This document shows, one piece after another, positions 44,635-53,548 of a stretch of DNA of 64,000 nt. The notes beneath the pieces are model-generated. The model searched no databases and was not told the origin of the DNA. It saw only the letters and a program-made list of their open reading frames with translations. Position 1 is the stretch's first letter; every line of letters starts with the position of its first letter. The stretch comes from Listeria booriae. GTDB taxonomy: Bacteria; Bacillota; Bacilli; Lactobacillales; Listeriaceae. A program made the position numbers and the translations under genes. The stretch is taken from positions 62,001 to 126,000 of the forward strand of contig NZ_JNFA01000011.1 of NCBI RefSeq assembly GCF_000766865.1, read 5' to 3'.

Positions 44635-46905
44635 TCATACCACCCCGTTTTGGATTTGAATCATTGTCTCTAATGCTGTATCAGAACTCCCGCCGACAAA
44701 AATACATACGTTTCCTGCCTCTAGTTCCCAGCGATTTTTGATTGACCAAATTTGTAGTTCGGCTAATCCGATTTTTAATACGACTTCTTGTGTTTTTCGT
44801 GCGCCTATTTCTATTTTTTGGAAGTCTTTTAGTTCTTTTTTGCGGCGCGTAATGCTTGCTTCTTCATCGTGAATGTAAAGCTGTACGACTTCTTGCCCAG
44901 CGACGTCCGAATTGTTGGCGATGGTTACGCGGAATTCGAATTGCTCGCCAGCTTCTAGTTCAGCGATGGTTAGACTTGTGCGCGCAGTCTCGATTTTTTG
45001 ATACTCGAAATCACTGTAGCTCAAGCCGTAGCCAAAGTTGTAAAGTGCCGCGCCACGTTCGTCGAAATAATCTTCTTTGTATTCGCCAGCTTTTTGATTG
45101 TAGTAAACGGGAAGTTGGCCGGAGGAACGCGGAATGCTGACTGGCAGTTTTCCCGATGGATTCGTTATGCCAAATAGCACTTCTGCAACCGCCGTTCCGC
45201 CCTGTGCCCCTGGATACCAAGCTGTTAAAAGCGCATCGGTTTGTTCGCTAATTTCAGGAATCGCATTGGGCCGCCCATGAACGAGCACCACCACGACTGG
45301 TTTTCCTAATGCTCTGACCGCTTGAAAAAGTTCGATTTGCGCATCCGGCAACGCAAGGTCCGCCACATCAACGTTCTCGCCCGCATCCATATTCGGCCCC
45401 TTCGAGCTGACCGCACCATTATTTAAAAATTCCATATCAAAATTACGCGCACTTGACCCGCCGAGCGCAAGGACAATGACATCAGCAGAATTCGCTAGTT
45501 CTACTGCTTTTTCAACACCGTTTATTACTTTTTCACGGACTTCGCTACCTTTTTCATAGCTGATTGTTACATTTTCAGGCGCTAAGTTTTGCAATCCTTG
45601 TAAAATCGTCACGCCATCCGCCATATTTTGTGGCGCCGTATAATCGCCGAGTTGATTGTATAGCGCATCCGCATTTGGTCCAATTACCGCAATATGTTTC
45701 GCGCCACGAAGCGGCAATACGTTCTTTCGATTTTCCAACAAACAAATTGCTTCACGTGCCGCTTGTAAATTCAGGGTACGCCATGACGCCGAATGTTCAG
45801 CTACTTTTTCAGTCACGTATGGTTTTTCAAATAAGCCAAGTTCAAATTTCACTCGCAAAACTCTGCTAACCGCACGGTCCACGAGCGCTTCATCCACCTC
45901 GCCAGCCGTCACAGCCGCAGCCAAGTCAGGATAAACAGAATCCCACAAACTCAAATCAACACCTGCCGTGAGTCCAAGAGCCGCAGCCTTTTTCGTGTCT
46001 GGCATCAAGTTCAGCAATCGATCCAGCGCGCAACCATCGGCCATCACAATCCCCTCAAATCCAAGCTCATCCCGCAAAATTCCCGTCAACAAATCCACAT
46101 TCGCATGACACGGCACACCATCAATCTCATTGTAGGCCGCCATCACACCAAGCGCATCCGTTGCAGCAACCATCGGCGGCAGGAAAATCTCGCGTAATTC
46201 CCGCATCCCAATCGAAACTGGCCCCGAATTATGCCCACCAACAGGCTCGCCTTGCGCCGCAAAATGTTTCAGAATCACTGCAATTTCGCCACTCTCCTGG
46301 AATCCCGTCGTAATCGCCTTCGTAAATTCCGCTGCTAAGTACGGGTCCTCACTGAAACACTCCTCAGCACGCCCCCATCTCGGGTCCCGCATAATATCAA
46401 GCGCCGAGGCTAGTGCCAAATGCACACCCTTATCACGAATCTCCGTCGCAATCGCGGCCGCAATTTCCCGTTGCAACTCCCTATTAAACGACGCTCCCCG
46501 TGCCAAGTTCACCGGATAAGACTCACTGTCCAGCGCCTGATGCCCATGCGGCACCTCCTCCGAAAGTAGCATCGGGATTCCCAATCTTGTATTCTCCATC
46601 ACATACCGCTGCAACAAGTTCGCCACACGTGCCGAATTTTCCCGACTAATTCCATTTTCGTGATTCATTCCCGACCACGGATCCGCCCGAAACAACCCGT
46701 ATAGCGCGCCAATCCCGCCAAACGTCGCGACCTCATCCTTAAAAACAGCCGTCACATCAAAATCCTCACCGTCACGCACAAACGTATCCCAGCCATATAA
46801 GCGCTGATTCAACTGACCACACTTCTCCACCAACGTCATCCGTCCCAACAGATCCGCCACACGCTCCGTCACATCACACGTCGCATCCAAATAGTTCGCC
46901 ATCAT
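44635..46905 (-). CDS. GH3 beta-glucosidase
   Basis: The 756-residue enzyme has the GH3 N-terminal barrel with KHFAAQG (about 213-219) and the nucleophile D290 in GIVMADGCAL. The C-terminal (alpha/beta)6 and fibronectin III-like domains follow. No signal peptide is present, so it acts inside the cell on beta-glucosides. Its place between PTS IIA and IIB genes is notable, since PTS sugars arrive phosphorylated and 6-phospho-beta-glucosidases are normally GH1 or GH4. Confidence 0.93.
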   Translation of the reverse strand: MMANYLDATCDVTERVADLLGRMTLVEKCGQLNQRLYGWDTFVRDGEDFDVTAVFKDEVATFGGIGALYGLFRADPWSGMNHENGISRENSARVANLLQRYVMENTRLGIPMLLSEEVPHGHQALDSESYPVNLARGASFNRELQREIAAAIATEIRDKGVHLALASALDIMRDPRWGRAEECFSEDPYLAAEFTKAITTGFQESGEIAVILKHFAAQGEPVGGHNSGPVSIGMRELREIFLPPMVAATDALGVMAAYNEIDGVPCHANVDLLTGILRDELGFEGIVMADGCALDRLLNLMPDTKKAAALGLTAGVDLSLWDSVYPDLAAAVTAGEVDEALVDRAVSRVLRVKFELGLFEKPYVTEKVAEHSASWRTLNLQAAREAICLLENRKNVLPLRGAKHIAVIGPNADALYNQLGDYTAPQNMADGVTILQGLQNLAPENVTISYEKGSEVREKVINGVEKAVELANSADVIVLALGGSSARNFDMEFLNNGAVSSKGPNMDAGENVDVADLALPDAQIELFQAVRALGKPVVVVLVHGRPNAIPEISEQTDALLTAWYPGAQGGTAVAEVLFGITNPSGKLPVSIPRSSGQLPVYYNQKAGEYKEDYFDERGAALYNFGYGLSYSDFEYQKIETARTSLTIAELEAGEQFEFRVTIANNSDVAGQEVVQLYIHDEEASITRRKKELKDFQKIEIGARKTQEVVLKIGLAELQIWSIKNRWELEAGNVCIFVGGSSDTALETMIQIQNGVV

Positions 46906-46906
46906 G

Positions 46907-47215
46907 TCACCCCTCTCCTAGCAACGCCAAGCCTTGCGCCAGAACCTTTTCGCCGTCCATCCGGCCGTAGTCCACAATCGCAATCACGCCCACTGGGATC
47001 GCCTGACCAACCGATTCGCTCACCTTGCTCTGCATATAACTCACTTGCGGCCCTAACAGAATCGCCTCAGCATTGCGCCAATTTTTCTCGAAATCCGTCT
47101 CCGAAATCGCCCAAATTTCGATATCCAAGCCCTTTTCCGCGGCTACTTTTTGCATTTTACGAACGAGCACACTTGTAGACATACCAGCGTTACACATTAA
47201 CATTAGCCGTCTCAT
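46907..47215 (-). CDS. PTS cellobiose-family IIB component
   Basis: The 102-residue protein has the active Cys near residue 8 in the P-loop-like motif LMCNAGMSTSVLV. It receives phosphate from IIA and transfers it to the sugar entering through IIC. It lies between the IIC and GH3 genes. Confidence 0.93.
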   Translation of the reverse strand: MRRLMLMCNAGMSTSVLVRKMQKVAAEKGLDIEIWAISETDFEKNWRNAEAILLGPQVSYMQSKVSESVGQAIPVGVIAIVDYGRMDGEKVLAQGLALLGEG

Positions 47216-47227
47216 CGCTGTTCCTCC

Positions 47228-48523
47228 TTACGCTTTAATTCGGTCATTCACTTTCAAGAACGGTAGATATAGCAACACACAAATCCCCACTAAAAATACT
47301 TGGAAAACTGCTGCGCGCCAATCCCCACCCGTTGCCAAAAATCCAGAAGCGACAACCGGCGTCGTCCACGGTACCATCACGACAACCTCCGAAATCATAT
47401 GAATCTTCGTTGCAATATACGCCAAAAGTAAACATAATGGGGTTGAAATAATGAAAGGTATCATCAAACTTAAATTATACACAATCGGCAGTCCAAAAAC
47501 GACAGGTTCATTAATATTGAAAAGCCCCGGCGCAGAAGACAAAGCCGCAATTTCTCGATAATCTTTCCGCTTACTCCAAATAAATATCGCAATGAGTAGC
47601 GCAATCGTATTTCCTCCGCCACCCATAACACCAAAAATATCACGGAATGTCGTATTAATAATATGTGGAATTGCCGCATTATTCGCGTACGCCGTCATAT
47701 TATCCTGCATATTCGCAAGCAATACCGGATCCATAATCGGTCCCAAAATCCCACTTCCCGCAATACCAATCGAATAAAGCATTTGCGAAATCGTCATCAA
47801 CGCTAAGAATCCAGGAACACTCGTCACCAAGAACGTTAACGGTTTTTGAATAATCGTTCCAATTAATGCATAAATATTTAGCGAGAACAACTGCGTCAAC
47901 AAGAATGACACAAAGGCAAACACAAGCACCGTCAACATCGTCGGAATCAACACATTAAACGATTTAATAACCGCTGGCGGCACACTATCACCAGAAATCT
48001 TGATTTTCAAGCGCTCGCTCTGTGAGAAACGAATAAACAATTCCGTGGACAAAAGCGCCGTCACAATCCCCACGAACATTCCAGCCGAACCAGTCAAAGC
48101 CGTTGGAATAACGCCACCAATCTCCACAGCCTTCTGCGCCCCAACTGGAATCACATCATTCGTAAGCGGAATAAAAATGACAATCAAAGCAATCGTTTGT
48201 AAAGCCGGCGCAAACGGATTCTCAAATTGACGATTTTGCGCTAGAAAATACGAAACCGAAGCCCCAATCAAAATCGTAATAATCCCCAACGTCCCGTTCA
48301 CAATACTGTTTCCGAGCTGCTGCCAATTAGCCAACGTCTCCGAACTAATAACATTTGACATAAACCCATCCGGTTTAATAATCACGTTATTAATCAAAAC
48401 CATAAAACCAGCTAGCATGATAAATGGCAAAATCGTCGCAAACGCATCACGCATCGATTTCAAATGGATTTGATTCCCTAACTTCTGCGAAAGCCAACCC
48501 AGTTTTTCAACAAATTTCTTCAT
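47228..48523 (-). CDS. PTS cellobiose-family IIC permease
   Basis: The 431-residue permease starts MKKFVEKLGWLSQKLGNQIH with GAGGAGGG upstream; the longer open frame from 48553 has no binding site. It has about ten TM segments, and FNINEPVVFGLPIVYN is the sugar-binding loop of the lactose/cellobiose family. It takes up and phosphorylates a beta-glucoside. It is the first gene of the operon under a cre-bearing promoter with a poor -35. Confidence 0.93.
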   Translation of the reverse strand: MKKFVEKLGWLSQKLGNQIHLKSMRDAFATILPFIMLAGFMVLINNVIIKPDGFMSNVISSETLANWQQLGNSIVNGTLGIITILIGASVSYFLAQNRQFENPFAPALQTIALIVIFIPLTNDVIPVGAQKAVEIGGVIPTALTGSAGMFVGIVTALLSTELFIRFSQSERLKIKISGDSVPPAVIKSFNVLIPTMLTVLVFAFVSFLLTQLFSLNIYALIGTIIQKPLTFLVTSVPGFLALMTISQMLYSIGIAGSGILGPIMDPVLLANMQDNMTAYANNAAIPHIINTTFRDIFGVMGGGGNTIALLIAIFIWSKRKDYREIAALSSAPGLFNINEPVVFGLPIVYNLSLMIPFIISTPLCLLLAYIATKIHMISEVVVMVPWTTPVVASGFLATGGDWRAAVFQVFLVGICVLLYLPFLKVNDRIKA

Positions 48524-48541
48524 GTTGTAACCCTCCTCTTT

Positions 48542-48567
48542 ATTATACCTCAAGTGTAGCGCTTTCT
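48542..48567 (-). promoter_or_regulatory. PTS operon promoter with cre site
   Basis: The minus strand has TATAAT (48542-48547). AGAAAGCGCTACAC (48554-48567), a cre-like sequence, lies between it and any -35, and the -35 is poor. This fits a promoter that needs the PRD activator and is repressed by CcpA. Confidence 0.6.
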
Positions 48568-48644
48568 TTTTAATAAATAAAGCTAGACTTTTTCCGCAAG
48601 AAGTCTTACCTAAAGGAAATCCACGAAAAGAAAGAAGGTCAACG

Positions 48645-50567
48645 CTATAAGCTGAGCCTCCTTAAAATTCGTATTAACCCTTCAAAATCGCGAACTTCTT
48701 TCAGTTGGCGCATTGTTTTAGGGTCCTCCACAATATCGCTAATCAACTCATACGTCGTAGCAAGTTGTGACTGTTCCTTGTTTTTCACGGCTAGCATAAA
48801 CACGACTTGCGCCTTGTCTTCCTCATTCCAAAGCACCGGTGACTCACAAATACAAACTGCAATCGCCGTTCGCGCAACATCTGCTTGAATCGGATGCGGC
48901 GTCGCCAAGCCATTCCCCAAATACGTCGGCACCACTTGTTCCCGCTCGAAAATCGACGGCAAATAATCCTCACCAACATACCCTTTTTGCATCAATAACA
49001 ACGCCAAATCCTGCAAAATCTCATTTTTCGTCTGATTCGCCCGTGAAACTAAAAATAAGTCCTCCGAAAACACGTTTTCCAGCTCTAACGTTACTTTTTC
49101 ATCCCCTGATTCTAACATTCCTTCAATGGCTCGCACATCCGCACGCGTCAAAAACGGCGATACTTGAACATACGGATGATTTTTCTGGCGCAAAGGCACT
49201 GTCGCAATGACGAAATCGCAAGCTCGCGGCTCATTCTCATACGCATAAAAAGACTGCACGCCGATAATGTCCAGCTGCTCGGCAAAGGCACGCCTCACCT
49301 TCGACTCCAAAAGTTGCGAAGTTCCTAATCCCGACGCACACACAATAAGTACCCGTTTCTTCGCCCCATCTTCTGCCTTATCCATCGCGTAAAGCAAATG
49401 AATCGCCAAATAACCGGCCTCCGCCTCATTCACCTCCGCGCCAAGCTCCTCCTCCAAAACATCTTTCGCCGTAAGCCCCAACTCAAAAGCTAGCGGATAA
49501 TTTTGTTTCAAATTCGGCAAATATGGATTTTGAATGTTCATATGAAATTTTATCCGGTTAATCGCAGGTTTTAAATGCAAAACAAGATTGGAAACTAGCG
49601 CTTTATCTTGCATTAACGCGTAACCGTAACGTTTTTGAATCCGTTCTAGCATTTTGCTGACCAACATATATTCCCGATCATCATCCTCATTCGCCGCGAT
49701 ATGTTTCGCGCTCAAATGTAGCAGCAAATACGATAACTCCGTCTCCGGAAACGTAATCCCTTCCTGCTCCTCAATCCCGCGAATCATCGTCTGCGCCGCA
49801 CGCAATTCCTGCATGTTAAATTCAACGTTCAACAACTCATCGGCCGCCACATAACAATCATCACGAATCCGGCAAACCGCAATGGCAATATGAATAATCA
49901 AGTTCTTCAGCGCAATATCTGTCATATGAATCGCGTATGTCGACACACTATCCACCACAACTTGCTGAATTCGCTCCAAATCCACATCATCAAAAAACGC
50001 CTGCTCCGTCTCACTAATTAACAAACTCGGCGACTTTCCTAATAAAAAATGCGAAAAGCAAAATCGGATATTTAACTCCGTTCCCGAAATTTTAACCCCA
50101 TGTCCCGCTTTTTTATCCAAAGTAAGCTGAAATTCGCCCAGCTTTTTCTTCACTTCTGGAATGATAAGATTGATTGTCGATTTGCTGACATAAAGCTCGT
50201 CCGCGATATCTTCCAATTTCACAAATCTGTTTTCCAGTAACAAATAGCGAATAATATAATCGACCCGGTCTTCCGCAAGCATCGGCGTAATATGAAGGTT
50301 CGAGCGCTCCCGAACATCCGCAAGCAACAAGTTCCGCAAAGCCGTCTCATCCCGAACCACAAGCTTATAACCAACGCCACGCACCGAGGTAATCTCATTA
50401 TTCGAGGCACTCAAAATCGGATGAAGCGCTTTAATATCATTTCGAATCGTCCGCGGATCCACCTGCAACTGATCCCCAAGTTCTTTCCCACTAACAAAAT
50501 CCATTTTCACATACAAAATCTGAATTAAATCCCGCCATCTAGGCACAGAAATCACTGCCTCACCCAT
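48645..50567 (-). CDS. PRD-domain transcriptional activator (LicR/MtlR type)
   Basis: The 640-residue regulator has two N-terminal HTH domains (GKELGDQLQVDPRTIRNDIK and LEDIADELYVSKSTINLIIP) and two PRDs (about 180-400) with the conserved His residues IHIAIAVCR and LLLHLSAKHI. An EIIB-like domain (RVLIVCASGLGTSQLL) and an EIIA-type 2 domain (GNGLATPHP) follow. PTS phosphorylation of PRD and EII domains sets its activity. It lies upstream in the same direction as the PTS operon and should activate it. Confidence 0.93.
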   Translation of the reverse strand: MGEAVISVPRWRDLIQILYVKMDFVSGKELGDQLQVDPRTIRNDIKALHPILSASNNEITSVRGVGYKLVVRDETALRNLLLADVRERSNLHITPMLAEDRVDYIIRYLLLENRFVKLEDIADELYVSKSTINLIIPEVKKKLGEFQLTLDKKAGHGVKISGTELNIRFCFSHFLLGKSPSLLISETEQAFFDDVDLERIQQVVVDSVSTYAIHMTDIALKNLIIHIAIAVCRIRDDCYVAADELLNVEFNMQELRAAQTMIRGIEEQEGITFPETELSYLLLHLSAKHIAANEDDDREYMLVSKMLERIQKRYGYALMQDKALVSNLVLHLKPAINRIKFHMNIQNPYLPNLKQNYPLAFELGLTAKDVLEEELGAEVNEAEAGYLAIHLLYAMDKAEDGAKKRVLIVCASGLGTSQLLESKVRRAFAEQLDIIGVQSFYAYENEPRACDFVIATVPLRQKNHPYVQVSPFLTRADVRAIEGMLESGDEKVTLELENVFSEDLFLVSRANQTKNEILQDLALLLMQKGYVGEDYLPSIFEREQVVPTYLGNGLATPHPIQADVARTAIAVCICESPVLWNEEDKAQVVFMLAVKNKEQSQLATTYELISDIVEDPKTMRQLKEVRDFEGLIRILRRLSL

Positions 50568-50585
50568 CTTGAATACCTCCTTTCA

Positions 50586-51080
50586 TCACTCGCTAATTTC
50601 CACACCAAAATAATAACTCACTTCATAATCCCCGTCCTGATACCCTTCATCCAGCACATACATATACTTTCCAGACTTTTGCGGCACCGAAAATTCCCAA
50701 CGCCCATCGTCCCGCTCCGTTAAAGCTACCTGCTCAAACTCCCCCGAATCAAGAACCAGCGTCAATCGCATCGAATCTAAATCCACCTTCTTAAAAAGCC
50801 CCATCCGCACCTTGTTTTCCGTCGCCACACGAATTTGATCCGTCTTACTCACCCGCACCAACTTCTCATCCTTAAAAAATTCCTGCGGCGTTGGTAAATA
50901 CGCTTTTGTCGTAGCTCCCAACCAAGTAAAACCGCTTCGTGTTGCCTTTATTTCCGTATTTGGCGATGATTTCAATGTGATTTCAGGAATGGTCTGCTTC
51001 ATTTCTTTTTCCTCATCAGAAAATAAGCTACATCCTGAGAGGAGCATCAAGCTTAGAATCGCAACTGCTATTTTCCTCAT
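50586..51080 (-). CDS. Small lipoprotein of unknown function
   Basis: The 164-residue lipoprotein starts MRKIAVAILSLMLLSGCSLF with the lipobox LSGC (Cys about residue 17). The longer frame from 51233 is a spurious extension. It contains beta-rich segments (MYVLDEGYQDGDYEVSYYFG) but no known family. The start overlaps the stop of the upstream membrane protein by 4 bp, so the two are translationally coupled. Confidence 0.8.
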   Translation of the reverse strand: MRKIAVAILSLMLLSGCSLFSDEEKEMKQTIPEITLKSSPNTEIKATRSGFTWLGATTKAYLPTPQEFFKDEKLVRVSKTDQIRVATENKVRMGLFKKVDLDSMRLTLVLDSGEFEQVALTERDDGRWEFSVPQKSGKYMYVLDEGYQDGDYEVSYYFGVEISE

Positions 51081-51571
51081 TTCCCAACCCCCTGCTTCCA
51101 ACTGCCAAACACCAACACCCGATACTCTTTCCGGAACATAATAACCAAAAACAGCCCAATGTTCGCAACTAAAGCAATAATTGTGAATAAGGGGATAAAA
51201 ATGATTGCAGTGACTGAAATCCAAATTCCCCAAATCATCATTGCAATAACGAAAATAATCGAGAACTTGTTGTTTTTCAAAATAAGCGTCGCCGCAACTA
51301 TCCTAATTATACTAAACAGCAAAAATATTTCCGTCGTAAACACGAACGAATCCATTATCCAATTTATCATCCATGAACTGGCGAATTTCGATACTTGTTC
51401 ATGAAAAGTAAAATCGACATAATTGCTCGCTAACTGGTCGATGTATCCGCTTAAGTATTTCTTTGCAATTTTGCTCACAATAAAGAAAATAAGATATATC
51501 ACGATTTCCACAATCGAATAAATAATGAGTAGCCAACTGCTGACTTTGATGATAGGGTCTCTTGTTTTCAT
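51077..51571 (-). CDS. Membrane protein of unknown function, coupled to lipoprotein
   Basis: The 164-residue protein has about four TM segments (for example WLLIIYSIVEIVIYLIFFIV, residues 13-32) and no recognised family. Its stop overlaps the ATG of the lipoprotein that follows, suggesting a membrane pair. Other small membrane proteins lie upstream and downstream. Confidence 0.78.
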   Translation of the reverse strand: MKTRDPIIKVSSWLLIIYSIVEIVIYLIFFIVSKIAKKYLSGYIDQLASNYVDFTFHEQVSKFASSWMINWIMDSFVFTTEIFLLFSIIRIVAATLILKNNKFSIIFVIAMMIWGIWISVTAIIFIPLFTIIALVANIGLFLVIMFRKEYRVLVFGSWKQGVGK

Positions 51572-51583
51572 GTTTTTACTCCT

Positions 51584-51991
51584 TTATTTCATCTTGTACA
51601 TCATTCCAATAGAAGCTGGAGCCGATTCTTCAAAACCGAATTGCTTGTAAAGCTGATCTGCCGGGACGTCTGCAAGTAAGGTGACGCACGCTGTTTTGTC
51701 AATCGTTGTATCAATGTGTTTCTGAATATGTGTCATGATAACCTTGCCCAGGCCTTGTCCTTGCTGGGTTGGGTGAACCGCGACATCCGAAACAATGAAC
51801 ATAATGCCATCGCCGACGATTCGCCCCATTCCGATTAGCGCGTTCGTGTCATTATGACGCAATCCTATGAAATAGTCACTTTTTTGCAATGCTTTTGCCG
51901 ATATTCCTACATCCCGAAAACTAAGTCCGCAATCCACTCGAAGTTGCACAAACTCGGACGCCGTCGGTAATTCATTCGTTATCCAGTACAT
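51584..51991 (-). CDS. GNAT-family N-acetyltransferase (short)
   Basis: The 135-residue protein has the GNAT acetyl-CoA motif VHPTQQGQGLGKVIMTHIQ (about 75-93) after the strand MFIVSDVAV. The family's last strand YKQFGFEESAPASIGM is also visible. The acceptor is unknown. GGGGAACG lies just upstream, after a degraded VOC-like fragment. Confidence 0.85.
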   Translation of the reverse strand: MYWITNELPTASEFVQLRVDCGLSFRDVGISAKALQKSDYFIGLRHNDTNALIGMGRIVGDGIMFIVSDVAVHPTQQGQGLGKVIMTHIQKHIDTTIDKTACVTLLADVPADQLYKQFGFEESAPASIGMMYKMK

Positions 51992-52006
51992 GGTCGTTCC
52001 CCCTCT

Positions 52007-52081
52007 TTACTCTTCTTCGTATATCGCTTCCGTAAAAATCGCTAAGTTCCCGTTTACATCTTGCTACGCGCGACTTGTTTC
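52007..52081 (-). pseudogene. Remnant of a VOC-family gene (3' end)
   Basis: On the minus strand the codons from 52060 to the stop at 52007 read DVNGNLAIFTEAIYEEE, which looks like the C-terminal DxxGN end of a VOC (glyoxalase-like) protein. Directly before it, an in-frame stop breaks the frame (SRA-stop-Q). Upstream a Shine-Dalgarno followed by ATG opens only a 9-codon frame in another phase. A deletion seems to have left this scar. Confidence 0.5.
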
Positions 52082-52096
52082 ATGTTGCCACACTCC

Positions 52097-52576
52097 TTAT
52101 TTATTCACCCATACAGGTGCTTGATACGACATGCGCGACGAAAATTCTTTCGTATTCGGATCATTCGGATCTACCCAAGTTCCAAACACGTTCACAGATG
52201 CATCCACTTTACCATCTTGATAATGAAAAATATAACTCCAGTCTGTATCTGCGGAGCTATTCGTATTTTTCTTTTTACGAACGTCGCCAACATAATAATA
52301 ATTCAGTGCTTCGTTTTTAGGGTTTTCTAAGTACGCTTTCCATCGTGCCATGTCCTTTTTGGTAGTGATTATCTTATTGTAGCCGCCAAATTTCAGATCA
52401 TAACTCGTTGGGCTAATCGTCACAACTTCGGTTTCGGGAATGCCATAATCCGTAATATATTGGTTGATGGCGCTTTCCGCTCGCTGTGTATTAATAGCAA
52501 CAATAATTGCCGGAATACCAATCGCGCAAAAAACGAGAAATGCAGCAATTGGCCAAAATCGGTTTGTGGTTTTCAT
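52097..52576 (-). CDS. DUF3139-like membrane-anchored protein
   Basis: The 159-residue protein starts MKTTNRFWPIAAFLVFCAIG, a signal-anchor helix, followed by an extracellular domain resembling DUF3139. The 52600 start (GTG) is rejected because AAGGAGAT lies before the ATG at 52576. Its function is unknown. Confidence 0.75.
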   Translation of the reverse strand: MKTTNRFWPIAAFLVFCAIGIPAIIVAINTQRAESAINQYITDYGIPETEVVTISPTSYDLKFGGYNKIITTKKDMARWKAYLENPKNEALNYYYVGDVRKKKNTNSSADTDWSYIFHYQDGKVDASVNVFGTWVDPNDPNTKEFSSRMSYQAPVWVNK

Positions 52577-52655
52577 AGATTGTATCTCCTTAAAATTCAC
52601 TATTAACTTTCATTATAGCATAGAATATACAGAAAAAAGCGCCAATCTATCACAA

Positions 52656-53471
52656 TTAACGCTTTTCGAATTCATGCCGATGCGCAGAGAAAAACTGCTC
52701 AAATACTTTGATATTGTCGAGTTCCGTCCATTTACAAGTCCGCAATCCATCCAAATCTAAATTATAGACCGTCCCCGCAAGCGACCCGAGTAAAAATGGA
52801 GAATGTGTTGCGATAACAAACTGGCAGCCCAGTAACCGCGCGGCCTGATTAATCATTTCGGCTAACTTCAATTGGTTCTCAGGTGACAACGAACTCTCCG
52901 GCTCATCCAATAAATACAGACCGTCTGGCAAAATGTAATCCTCATAAATCTGCATCGCCGTCTCACCATTGGAATACTTCTCTTGGGCAAATTGCCGTTT
53001 CTCGATTTGCTTTTTCATCAAATACGAACCGTTGTGACTGGCAATCGCTTCTTTTGTCATTCCCAGCTTGCCGCGTTCATACAAATAACCTTCGCGAAGT
53101 ATCGCTTCCTGCTGAATTTTCTTAATTTCATATAGCACATCTTCGCTTTTAAGATAGCGGCTGTTGTATGGAATTGCAATATCGCCAGTACCGTTCTCCG
53201 CGCTTTCATAGCTCACTTTGCTTTCTGCGACGTACTTCATGTAATAATCAACCGTACCCCATACCTTATTTGTCTCGGCACCTTTCATCCCTAGTTTCGT
53301 CGCTAGCAGATTGAGCAAGGTCGATTTCCCTGAGCCATTGTTGCCATACAAAATCGTGACTGCATCAAGGATTAGAACCTCGCCAGACTTTCCTTTTAAC
53401 ACATTATACGGGTAAATATTTGGATTCCTAACTTCGTGATTAGACAACTCAAAACATCGTACATATTGCAT
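52656..53471 (-). CDS. AAA-family ATPase (SMC/RecF-like, AAA_21)
   Basis: The 271-residue ATPase has Walker A YGNNGSGKSTLL (about 57-68), a signature-like LYLLDEPESSLSPENQLKLA with Walker B, and the switch VIATHSPFLLGSLAG. This is the layout of free-standing ABC-type ATPases such as OLD/RecF-like AAA_21 proteins. No nuclease or partner gene is adjacent, so the role is unknown; homologues are often found in Firmicutes as single genes. AGGAGTG precedes the ATG at 53471. Confidence 0.88.
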   Translation of the reverse strand: MQYVRCFELSNHEVRNPNIYPYNVLKGKSGEVLILDAVTILYGNNGSGKSTLLNLLATKLGMKGAETNKVWGTVDYYMKYVAESKVSYESAENGTGDIAIPYNSRYLKSEDVLYEIKKIQQEAILREGYLYERGKLGMTKEAIASHNGSYLMKKQIEKRQFAQEKYSNGETAMQIYEDYILPDGLYLLDEPESSLSPENQLKLAEMINQAARLLGCQFVIATHSPFLLGSLAGTVYNLDLDGLRTCKWTELDNIKVFEQFFSAHRHEFEKR

Positions 53472-53548
53472 GCTTATCACTCCTGTCTCCGAACAAAATA
53501 AAAACACATATTCAGCATAACATACGAACATGTGTTTTCATACTATTT

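Noticed and set aside
50586-51233. Extended form of the small lipoprotein
   Set aside because: The upstream 51 residues overlap the membrane protein gene and precede a typical lipoprotein signal with its own start.
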